Assembly (NCBI GenBank): GCA_037893245.1
Contig: JBAIAA010000654.1
Span: 124,001-188,000, forward strand
Source of the DNA: Crossaster papposus
Taxonomy: Eukaryota > Echinodermata > Asteroidea > Velatida > Solasteridae
Direction of reading: 5' to 3'
Length of the DNA: 64,000 nt
Under the pieces are notes generated by a model, which saw nothing but the letters and a program-made list of their open reading frames with translations, had not been told where the DNA came from and did not search any database. Positions 15,101 through 27,100 of the stretch are shown here, in pieces. Position numbers and translations under genes: made by a program. Position 1 is the stretch's first letter; each line of letters opens with the position of its first letter.

Positions 15101-18100
15101 TAATTTGAGAATTGTGAAACTTGCACGAAAACAAAGTTTTTGGTATAGAGACCAAATTTACCCCAAACTTTTCCCTAGAACTGTGCTCTATAATTAATTT
15201 ACCTCAATTCTAATAATACATTAACCTCAATTCTATTTTTGGTTTACTAAGAAATCCAAATATTATTCCTGTTTCTTTCCGAGGACCCAATGGGAACATA
15301 GACTACATGTACATGTATTTTTCACATGGGAAAGGAATTAATGTCCCGTCCAGGAATAGTCTATTCCCTGAATTCACAACATGTTTCACGTTTGCAGTCA
15401 AATGCTCCTATAATGTGCCCATGTCACGTGCCGATGTTCTACTTCTAGTCCCAGGTTGTTCCCAGAAGGCATCCCGGATGAGAGCATACAATGTATCTTC
15501 CAGAATGGGTTTTAACAAAAAGCTGCTTCGCAAACCCAGACATATACATATAATAGAATTCCAAGTACAGGCCGAATCCAGAAATTCACGCGGGCTATGT
15601 CCCATATCTAACAAATATTTAAGATATTCATGGATTTCAGTGATTATTTTGTATTCTAATGTTGGTATTCTGCGAGAACACTCACAAGAATGAGTTATGT
15701 TATCAGTCTTTCAGATAAGTATGTAATTACAGAAAATGTGGCGTTACCGGTACCTATAGGACTATGGGGACCTTTCTTTGCACTTGCCCTACAAAGGATG
15801 ATTGATTTTGTTAATGTGCTTACAATCTTAAAGTCAATATTGACAACGTTTGCTTTTGCTGTAATTTTCTAAAAATTCATTTTCAATTTGTGCATTAGTA
15901 TTCTAGTGGGTGATTGTTAACAACAAGACTTTGTAAATATTCCAAGAAACTCTGAAGTGTAACCTGATTACTTTTCCTTAAATGTGGGTTTATCCTGGTA
16001 CAAGCTGACCCGGAATAATGATTACATTCCCAACTCTGCTTCTAAAAAAGAAATTTACGGATGATCGAACTTCAAAGAGTTAATCCAACCATGGGCAAGT
16101 TCTTTACACTATCCTGTGTGTGTGACTTTGTCACAATTAGACTTGTGTAAGGTTCAGTTTTGTGCCCTTCCATTTTCAGGAACTAGCCAACGTACTGAGT
16201 AAGTGCTGTCAACATGTTTTTGCTGAATTTGACCCAAACTAGTTTTCTGTATAAATGATTCCTTATTTGTTTGGGTTTTGCTTTACAAAAAATAAATTCT
16301 TTTCGTAATTTGCTATTCAAGTCTTGCATTCCTTTCAAATATAAAGTGATAAAACTACATTGCATGTAAATTAAAACTAGTAGAAAACATGTATTATTAT
16401 TATTATTTTTTAATTAAGAACTGGAAAACTATGATACATAACTAACCAAAGGTGCGGGAAACAAGTTATATTTTGAGCTTATGGTCACGATTTCTCACCC
16501 TGATCATTCAACAAGAACTCTACTTATACCCGGTGCCGATAGGCTAGTTCACCAACATTCTTCTGAGCTAAGGAAGTTCAATTTAGCGATTACTAATCCT
16601 CACAAGCCCTGTAATTCCAAATTTCGGGGAAAGCTGTCGGATTCATTATCTTGTCAATGCACTTGGGCAATAATAACAAGATTGATAATGTGTAGCCCAG
16701 CTGCTTAACCAAGTCACTGCTATCAAAAACAAAAGACAGGTGGAACCAGCTGTGAGCTTAAGGTGTGCCCATGGAAAGTGAGCCATGGAAAGTGAGCTGT
16801 GGAAAGTGACTGCAGCAAAATTGCCAAATTCCCCATTGGCTAATTATGCCATGTCTGTTGCACAAGAGGTATGTCACTATAATCAAGGTGAAATATACAT
16901 GTGGGTCAACAGGGTCAGTCCAGAAATAAGGGGTCCAAAAGTCTGACACTTAGTTTTGTGTCTCTGTTACGCCTGACCTGGTAATCTTCCCTGCATGAAA
17001 TTGATGAAATTGACTTCAAATACGTGATTCAAAAAAACTAAAAATGTAAGACCTTTGTCCAAAATTCACTGATGGACAAGCCAAATTAGGCTCCTTAATG
17101 CCATGCTTCCCAGAAGACTAACGGAAACAGTGACAAATTAACTCATGGAAACTCACTGTCTGTAATTAATCCTTGCTGTCAGCCTTGAACAAATAATGAG
17201 TTGAGTTGCCATGGAAACCATTCTTCCACAGACCAGCACTTGCATCATAATTACAGATATAACTACATTTTGGCTATATAACAGGGTACCCTCATAAATG
17301 CGTGATATGGATTCCTGGAACTCTCGCTATACGAAGACTTGGAAACAAACGACTGTCATTAAAGTATTACATTAGTCAGGCGAGCGACAAGCACGTCCGA
17401 GGGTATGAATTATAGCCTAACGAGCTCGCGTACATGTACTTTGGCTTGAGTGAGATTTCTTGCAAGCGGAACGTGATCTCTGTTGTCGACACAAATTAAG
17501 ATGCTCTCACGAGATCTCAACTATTGGAGGATGTCAATTTGTATGGAGATAAAAGATTGATCGCTTTTCTGGGAAACATGAATTTTTTATTACTGTATTT
17601 TACAGAGGTCTGGACAAAATAGGCCATCTGCATCATGGTTGTGTCAACAACTCAAAACTGATGTTTAAAATCAAATTTTGATTTGAAACTGTTTGACGGT
17701 GAATTATAAAAATTCTATTGATTAAAATATATTTGTTTGTATTATGTCGTCTTTTATAACAATGTACTTTTATTTAAAATCTGCAGATTTCAGCCATGTT
17801 TACTTTTGCAAGAAATTGTTTAAAACCCACATATATAATTATAAATTAACGGTAAAGCAAAAAAATTAGTAACGACAAGAAATTACAAGAAATGAAATGT
17901 TTAATTATGGCGGACAACTACAACAGACATACTTTAACTTGATTGTACATGCAATACAAACAATGACCTCTAATGACCCCTACATGACCTTTGACCTCAG
18001 TAATCCATGAAGAATTGTGTCTTCCCACCCAAGGATCACGTATGAACAAATTAAAATAGAATGTGGCATAATCGTTAACATTAATTTACTTGTTCAATAG

Positions 18101-21100
18101 CATCACTGAAACTTCATTTTGGCCACTGGTTTTAGGCTATTTTGTACGATCCTTCTTTAAAATACAATGAGACATGACTGACTAGAATAAAGATTGACTT
18201 TTGGTGGAATTTAAGCCCTCCATCTATTTTTAAGACTGCTGTAACTCTGCGAGAGCCACTCGTTTACTGCACAGACCATTGGGGCTGCCATGTTTGTTCG
18301 TGTCATTTCATTTTTAAAATGGCGCACCCTGATAACGGTCTATTTGGTCAACTCTAACCTAAGAGTACACTTCACTTTGCTAATGGTGTTGAATTTTTGT
18401 TAAATTGTACATTAAACAAACCACTGTGTAAAAGTGCATGCGGTGAATACACATAGTTAAAATAGAATAATAGTTTGGTTTTTTTCTTCTCAGAAATCAA
18501 TCCAATTTGGTTCCTCTTACTCCCTTACCACAAACCAAACTCAATTAACCAAACACCAAATATGGACATTTTGTTCAGTTTCTGAAGGTAACCACATTTA
18601 CAACTGGCAGGTCAGTTACACGTACAATTCCTGGAACCACGCTGTAAATTGTTTCTCTTGGTTTGGGGCGTGCCCACAATTACTGAAACCATTTTTGTTC
18701 TGATGGCGAGAATTAATGGGCAAGTTGTAATGTTTGCATTGTATACATTTGGGAATCACTTTTATTTCTTGTTACTGTTACATGTGAAATCAATGTTATT
18801 AATTTGATGCCCTTCTAAAAGCAGTCATCTTCAAAAAGTGATTACAATAGCAAATAATCTGCCCAACAATTACAAATCATTTTAAGTAGTCAAGGTACTG
18901 GTCACAAATATTCAACCATTGCTATGACGACACACTATTGTTAAGTGCGGATTGGTATCTACGAATCAACGCTTTGAACAAAAAGTGTGGATTTGTATCA
19001 TTTAGTTACACAAGAAAGTGTGGATTCGTATCCACAAATCCTTAGTAAGGTGTAGACTCAGGGGGGGAGGGAGGGGGAGGGGGGGAGGGGGGAGGGGGGA
19101 GGGAGGGGGGGGGGGGAGAGGGAGGGGGGTGGGAGGGGGGGGGGAGGGAGAGGGGGAGGGAGGGGAGAGAGAAGGAGAGGGGGGAGGGTACCTTGATGTC
19201 AAGTGATACATGTTTGTCAAGTAAAACTGAAACGAAAAAAAAAAGAACATGGGGGAGGGGGGTCCTTGAATGAGAAGTCAATACAAATCCCTTACAAATC
19301 CCTGACCGTAAGCTCTTAATTTCCGTCGATGCTATTTTTCTTCGAAACTAAACGGCAGCAGGATAAAATAAATATGTAAACGAGCTGATCGTGACCATCG
19401 GCCCGGAGGCGATGCCTTCAAACAGTCAAAGAGCTGATCGTGACCAACGGCCCTGAAGCTTCCATGGAAACTGCTGGACTCTCGTTATTAGCTGCAAGAT
19501 GTCGGCAATTGTAAGAAAAGCCACTAAGCCAATCATTTGGAGCTCAGAGGTGGCAATCTCATTTGTATTCATCGATTCATTGGTCTCTTTTTCTTATTTT
19601 TGTGCTCTAAGCAGGGAGTTTGATACTAAGAAATCGTTTCCATCAATAATTTGCACACAATTCAGACACTCGCTAGAGGCGACTCGATTTGGTGATGATT
19701 ATTCAGAAACTGGCACCTGGCACGAGTGAATCTCCACATCCTAGGGGGCTGTTATTGGTCTGACTTGGATCTACATCCTAGGGGGCTGTTATTGGTGTGA
19801 CTTGGATCATGGAGGTTATTCCTCCATGCTTGGATGTAGTGCCAAGTAGATTCATTTTAACAAGGTATTACTGCAGCTTTTATCTAGTGACACTATCACA
19901 AACCATCCCCGGGGTCTTGTTAGTCATATAAACGGCAACAACAAAGGCTGTGATACTGGGAAATTAAGGTATGTACATGTAAGCACTGTTTATAGCATTG
20001 CACATGTCTCACTATTAAATTCCTAATTGCGTCAGTCAATTGCTGCTAATAAAAAAAGGTCTTCAATTACTAAGAAAACGAAAAACAACTTGACAAGATG
20101 TTTGGTTTTTATGCAATATTTTTGGTATGAGTCAGACGGACATAAAGTGCTGTATAAGCTATGGTTTAGATGTCTGACATGCGTGTACTTGAAGGAACAT
20201 GCAGTATAGCATTGGATAAAGACGTTTGGTTACTGCCAGCTGAAGTGCCCAACATTTATACAATTCATTTTTGTGTGTGAACATTTAAAGGATATTAAGC
20301 ACGATCGTTATGCTGGATGCCTAGAATCATTATTTACTTTGAAATAATTAGGATAATTCTTAAAATTCCGTAGTAAATATTTTTGATATCTGCAAATGAT
20401 GTATCCTACCTTCAAAGGTCGGTATAAAAGCCAGAAGTTTCATATGCAGTTTTGGACCTCTGTCCCTTGTCTATTTTGTATTTATTTCAATAAAAAAAAT
20501 AGTTTACTGAACTTTCCGAGGAAATAGTTTTATTAGCAGAGCATATGTTGTGGTTTTAACCACACATCTGGTTTCTCCAGAAATTGAAAAGTTGGCTCGA
20601 AACCAAGAAAATAAACTCAGAATATCAAGTTTGTAATTCCTGGGTCAAAATAATAAGGAAGAACCTACATGTACACAAAACAGGAGATATGATTTGTAAA
20701 CATTTCAGTTTTGATTTCTGATTTCAATTTATGAAAATACTTGTATCGGTATATTGCAACATCGATGAATCGCAAGTTTGAAAACTGACAAACAAGTTCT
20801 TCTACTTGACACAGATTTTAATGTGTCAAGTAGACACAAATAACTTTACTTTTATGGGTTTTTGCTTTAATTAAGTTTGTTTAGTCCATTTATTTCCACT
20901 TATTCAATTCATAAGAATTAGGAGTTGACAAGCTAGTTACAACAACTATAAGTGGAGGTCTCCAAAAAGCAAAGCTTGTAAACCGGAGATCCCCTAATGT
21001 GTACTTAATGATGTTTAAATTATAAATGTTCAAATATGACATTAATAAAAGTTAATTACGTTACTATACACATCTAAGAACATACATGTAGAACAAACAC

Positions 21101-24100
21101 GGCAAGACAACATGAGGAGACGAACAATTGATCAAGAGTGATAATTACAAAGATTTACAAAACAAGTAAATAAAAATGGCATTGATCAATCTTTACAATT
21201 GCTTTGATTGCTTTGAACATGATATAAATAATGTTAATATAATAAAATGCGACTATACAAGTATGCGCTATTATAATAAATGTGCTCAAAAACAAGATTG
21301 TCTGGGTGGTAATTATCTTTGCATAATTATCTTTGCACAAAAACATTGTCCAAAAATAGTTTTAATGCATTTAAAATGGCATTTTAGCCAAAGGCTTACA
21401 GGATGCGACATTATTTGTCAAGATTACAAAACCAGACAGGCAGACACAATTCTTGGAAGAGAATACCGTAAATATGTTTATATAGAATACAGGTGATTGG
21501 TTCGTGTAAATGTCAACGACCGATGAACACAAATCCTGGACTCTTATTGGCCGAGGCAAGAGCAGCGTCATGGAAACCCATGATGCGTTTGTTGTTTTTT
21601 AGATCGTGACATTTTAGGTATACTTCTTTTTATCTCGGTTTCAAAAACAAATGAATGTATACCTGAGGGAAGGCTGGAGTATCAAATAATGAACCGTTTT
21701 TTGTTTGTTATTTTGTTGTTTTTTTGGCCTTATTTTGTTGCTTCCGACTAGTTTTTGGCCCAAGACCCTTGAGGTTTGTTGGCGCCCACACGCCAAATTC
21801 GCTAAAATTTGTGTCTTTTGCAAATCTCGGCTTTGTACCCTGTGTGTTGTGGCGTCCGCATGCATAGTTTACTAATTGCAGCTGGATCCACACTCGCGCC
21901 AGAGCCGGTGTTTGACAAACGTGCATGATTTTAAGGGGTCTTGGATAAGTTGGCAAGCAATTCTTAACCGTAGACAAGTCAATGCTCCTAAATACATCCA
22001 TAAAAATTGATGCATTTATCAAATATTCAAAGTAATTGCTTTACATTTGTGTACAATTGAGATCAGACAAAAAGTACCGCAAAAGAGCTTTCCATGAAGT
22101 CACAAAGTCAAGTGTGAACATTTAAGTACGTCAATTCTGATCGGCAATTCTTGTCTTGAATAATCACCGGAAATGACGGTACTTGTACATGCACCATTTA
22201 TTCTTCTAAATTCAGAGAAAAACTGACAACAGGGCAATTAGCCAGATGTTTGTTGTCCATTGTGGGGCATTATGAAGGCCATTACCCCTTCGCTATGTCT
22301 AAGCCATCGGCTACCTAGAATGACGGAAACATTAATTTGACTGTAATGCATTATAATGTGCTGGATGCAGCCGCTGTTTGTGCTGCTAGTACACAACTGG
22401 ATATAAGCAGGCAAGAGATTGTTAAATTAGAAAAAAGTCTAAGAATTGATAGAATGACTAAAAGATGCATATCTTTGTGTACAAATGACGTCACTCTAAG
22501 ATTCGAAAAAGTTTGATTTCAGACAAAAGTCTGAACAATCTCATGCCTGTTTGCCTGCTCAAGGACAACCAACTGGAACTATAAAACCAGAAACAAAAGA
22601 GAAAATAGCAAGACTTCCGAAGACTTCAATGTTTTCAGTTTCTAATGGCAAACAAGAAAACTACGGTAATCAGGAAGTCAGCTGATCAGAGAAAGTGTCC
22701 AGACAGTAAACGCATTTTACAACTCTTCAAAACCACACATGACTCTAGGAGCAGCTGACGATAAGTCACACATTAGACTTTGTAACCGCCTAACCACAAA
22801 GTCTTTTTGAAGGAACGTACAATGTACGTGAGAGTTACTCATCAATGACATTAGAATGGGAAACAGAAATGAAACCACAACTGTGTCCTTCTTAGGGCTG
22901 GCGATATTTATTTTTTCCCGCGATATCGCCGATATGGCGATAAAATCGGCAAAAAATTAAGGCATTAAAAAAATGTTGCCAAAGGTACGTTTAAACAGCT
23001 TTCGAACACCCCTCAAGCTTTCTGTAAGTACCGCCATGATCGTCCATCAAACACGTTGTCTTTTAATTTTTTTAAATTTCCTATGTGTGCGAACCGGTAA
23101 TGAAGCAACCATCTGAGGTCATCAAACTTTTTCAGCAAACAGTCATAGCACTTAGGCCTTGTGCTGTATATACATAATACATAACGTTCTCGGCTGATCA
23201 GCGCGGAACTCTGCAGGTGCCGGTATTAAATCCGGTCTCTTTGTCATAATGTGGCACTCAGTCTCGCACGTGTTTGCGAGTATTGGTTACACTAAGACAT
23301 GCGCGATATGCTTAAACAAGTCTGTTTATTGAGTACAAATTGCACACCACACCGGTAACCGGGTCATCAGGCCACGCGCAGTCAGCTCAGGACCGACCAT
23401 GCACGCGTTGTGTTGGTAAATGCCATGCCACACCACGCATGACCGGCTAGGTTTATCATTCATAAAAACCAAAGGCGCATTGGCACAATGACTGCCGGTT
23501 TCCTGCTTTCAGACCTATACGTGGATACACGTTTAATACACAAGTATCGCCGAAAATGCGAGTCACCAAAAAAAATCGCCAATTTCAAGAACGACATCGG
23601 CTATATGCCGATTTTTAGAAATGTATTAAAATGTATGCGATTTTGTCATTCTATACATTTAGGTTACACATTTTCTTACCTTTGCACTGCGGAGGATCCA
23701 TCACCGATACTGAATGCTCGTCCAGTTTGCTGAGAGACCGGCCTGGCGCTGCCTGGATGAGCAGCTCCTAGAGGTGGGTAAGGAGGTCCAGAAGAGGTAG
23801 GAGAGGCTGGGGTAGGGATCTCTAAAAGCGCAGCGATGTCAGCAGTCTTAGCTTGACGAACTCTCTGTCGACCTGACAAAGGATGAGATAAACAGATGAG
23901 ATTTGAGTTAACCGGAATATCATCGTCATGGCCCAGGGTGGGCCAGGAGAGGTAGGGGAGAGATCTTTAAAAGAGGGCAGCGATGTCGGCGGTCTTGGCT
24001 TGATGGACTCTCTGTCGACCTGACAAAGGATGAGATAAACAGATGAGATTTGAGTTAACCGGAATATCATCGTCATGGCCCAGGGTGGGCCAGGAGAGGT

Positions 24101-27100
24101 AGGGGAGAGATCTTTAAAAGAGGGCAGCGATGTCGGCGGTCTTGGCTTGATGGACTCTCTGTCGAACTGATGAGAGAAACAAGATGAGAGAAACAAGATG
24201 AGATCTAATCATAGACATCATTGTTATAGGAATTCTTCTTGACTAGCACTTGCCGCTTGCTGCTTGCTGAAAAACATAATTGTTGTTTCCAACATATGAA
24301 GAGTTTTATTGCAAAATGCAATAAATGCCATTTTCAAAACTTTTATGACATTAGGCCATTAATGTGTAGTAAATAAACTGGCTTTATTCCAAACCTTTTA
24401 AAATCCAAAGGTAAACTTTTGAAAATATGATCTGAAGTACATTTGTACCTGTAACACTATTTTCTTATTTATTTTATTTTTAATTATGTTATTTTTCAAA
24501 TTGAAACAAATTATAAATTATTTTTTGATAACATTTGCATACATCTCTTGTAGGAAAAATTGCATGGTACAAAGTGTGATTGAATTACCTTTGGTAAGTC
24601 TCTGTTTGGCTGCCATACAACGAATATGATCATCAAACTGAAACTTGGCAGCAAGTAGAGGGATAGGCTTAGCATGGGGGGAGGTGGTCATCCGCTTGTG
24701 AATGGTGACGTGAAGTGAACGACTGTCATCTTTGTCCCCTGTCACCTCTAAGTCCTAAAAGGACAATGACATATGACACATTAAATGACATGAATGGTAG
24801 TTAATACTGTACAAAGAGTTAGTTCCAAAAACCTAATATATTCATTTAAAAAAAATTACAATTTGGGCAGTTATCAAAGTTTAAAGAAAATTCTACACTT
24901 TGCGTCATCCACTGGTTCAGCCAACTATCGCTTCTGTCAAAAACCCATGAAAGAGAAATCGGAAACAAGAGTCACGTTTGTTGGTTCACCCTGCCCTAGT
25001 TTCAGGTAATACTTACAAAGACCGTTGTCAAGTTGGTTCTAGCTATTCATTGTTATAACTTATATCTTATATCTGTTCTACATTTTGTTATATTTTATTA
25101 TTGCCGTTTTCAAAAATGTTTTTGCTAAATTACAAATATAGTTTACTAAAACGACTCTAAATTAAAAAAATTTTGTTAAGTAAAACCAATTTTCAAGGTT
25201 TATCAAATCAACAGAATAAACAATTTATTTTACTTTAAATTCTTGCAAATAACTTTGAGCATTTGAAGGAAGTTGTACTGTAATAACATTCTTTTGGATG
25301 AAAGTGTGTACATTTTGTAAAAATATTGAAGATGAATTTTACTGTTTTATAACCTGCCCTCAATATAATGAAAGTAGATCTCAACTATTTAGTAGTATAA
25401 ATGATATTGAGCCAATATTTGTTAATATGTCCGTGTATAATAAATGTATTTATTTATCTTATGGCGTCTGACTTTCCTAGAAACCATTAGCCCAGGTGTC
25501 GTGTTTCTTTCAAAGCCGGATCACAAAAACAGACAAATCCTCTCACTCAAGGTTTTTGTGGTTTCATATCGAGTACGATGCATTTATGAGCATTTGGTAA
25601 AAACCAAGAATCCAAATAGAGTGCATTCAAAGGACACCAGGTCAAATCAAGTTTGTCATTGTTCCTCAAAGTTTGTGTCATATCTCTGACTGGATGTTAA
25701 ACCAATCCCCCACCAAATCGGGTGGGGAAGAAATTGCATAATCCCTTTATACTTTTCCTTTCATCTAAGTCCATCTACGTATTAAGCGACACATGGAATT
25801 AAGGAATGTCTTTACGTCATCGGATCACTTCTTACTGCAACCTATTAATTCCAAGAAAGATGCACAGATGTGCACAATCTGCCTATCAACATGATATGAC
25901 TGCATGCAACCAGGGTTCGTTTTACAAAAAAAAAGTTGCATGCACTGGTGCATGTAGACCAAAAAACCTACATGCACCAGCAAAAAGTTACATGCACCAT
26001 TAATTTTGCAAACTCGTACTCCGCGGCCGCCGTTGCAAAAATCACAATTCACTGATAGCGCGTGCAACACGTGGGTGCGACAGCGAGTGTAGTCTTGGTG
26101 CAAGACGTTCTTGTTGAGTTAGTAAAACCATAAAACCATAGGGCCTATGTACTCAACACTATACGCGTCGCGACTATTCCACCGATAGAGGGCGTATTCT
26201 GGAAGCCGCGAATCTGTTCTGACCCGATGTGTGGTGGTTATCTGGAAGTTTCCCAACAGCGCCCTCTATTGTTTGATAGTCGTTAGGCGCAGGGGCGCTA
26301 AATCGCGATAGTTGCGTGATAATGAACAACAACGTCTTGCACCAAGACTACAGCGAGTGCTGAGCAAATATTGCCTAGAGGGGTAGCCACAATTGAGTCA
26401 ATTACGATAACCCCTGTATGACTTCACTCCCGTAAACAACGTGTACGTACGTACGAATATGGAGGGCTTTCCCGATTACAAAAATAGCACTAGCGCTAGA
26501 ACATGACGCGACGCGACGGCGTGCGCAAGTTTACTGATTCTGAATCTGCTGCAAGGAATAAATTATGGATTTATGAAATAAATAACACGTTCGTACATTA
26601 TCTGGTAAAGTATTCAACCAACTTTATTCGTATTCTCACTGGGGCTGATAAATATATGTCTGAAATGAGTACTTTGGTGGTCAAAAAGCTACATGCACGG
26701 CGTGCACGTGGGGCAGAAAAGTTACGTGCACAAACAAAAATCTACATGCACTGGTGCATGCGTGCACCCGGGTAAATCGAACCCTGCATGCAACATAAAG
26801 TAGTGCAGATACCTTATACATCCATATCCGCGTTCGCATTGGACTTAATATTGTCAAATGTTACGGTACGTGATTGTCAAAGTTCACGGTGTTAAATCCT
26901 CCGCTAGAAGCTTGGGCCTATAGATCTTACGGTTGCGGAGGGTAAAATGGACAATTTGACATTGTTACCGCCTGTCCGCATTGGATTTAATTTGGTTAAG
27001 TTCTCTGTAGGTTTTACCAAAAAAAGTCCAATGCGAACGCGGCTTTTGTCTTATCTGCAAAACGAACCTAACTGTGCCCTACATGCGGAGATCAATCATG

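Larger units (their letters stand above)
5388..23679 (-). other. CLEC16A intron 22 (18.3 kb)
   Basis: No supported exon. Holds four AAAGGTAGG elements, the interrupted 21-bp minisatellite, two short tandem repeats, the G-rich tract, poly-C runs (near 5601, 8490, 12371, 13580), a ~37-bp direct repeat with ctagggggctgttattgg at 19740-19805, and a GC-richer block at 22895-23640 with cgatatcg motifs that may be a one-ended hAT relic. A minus-side sequence at 16900-16985 is also related to 62890-63130. Confidence 0.6.

Noticed and set aside
15307-15693. 128-codon plus frame in CLEC16A intron 22
   Set aside because: No recognisable domain, no splice or promoter support; chance frame.
19002-19281. 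Pro/Gly/Arg-rich frames
   Set aside because: Translations of the G-rich simple repeat.
22890-23640. Complete hAT-like element with gcgatatcgccgatat end
   Set aside because: The left end looks transposon-like, but I could not find a matching inverted right end or target duplication.
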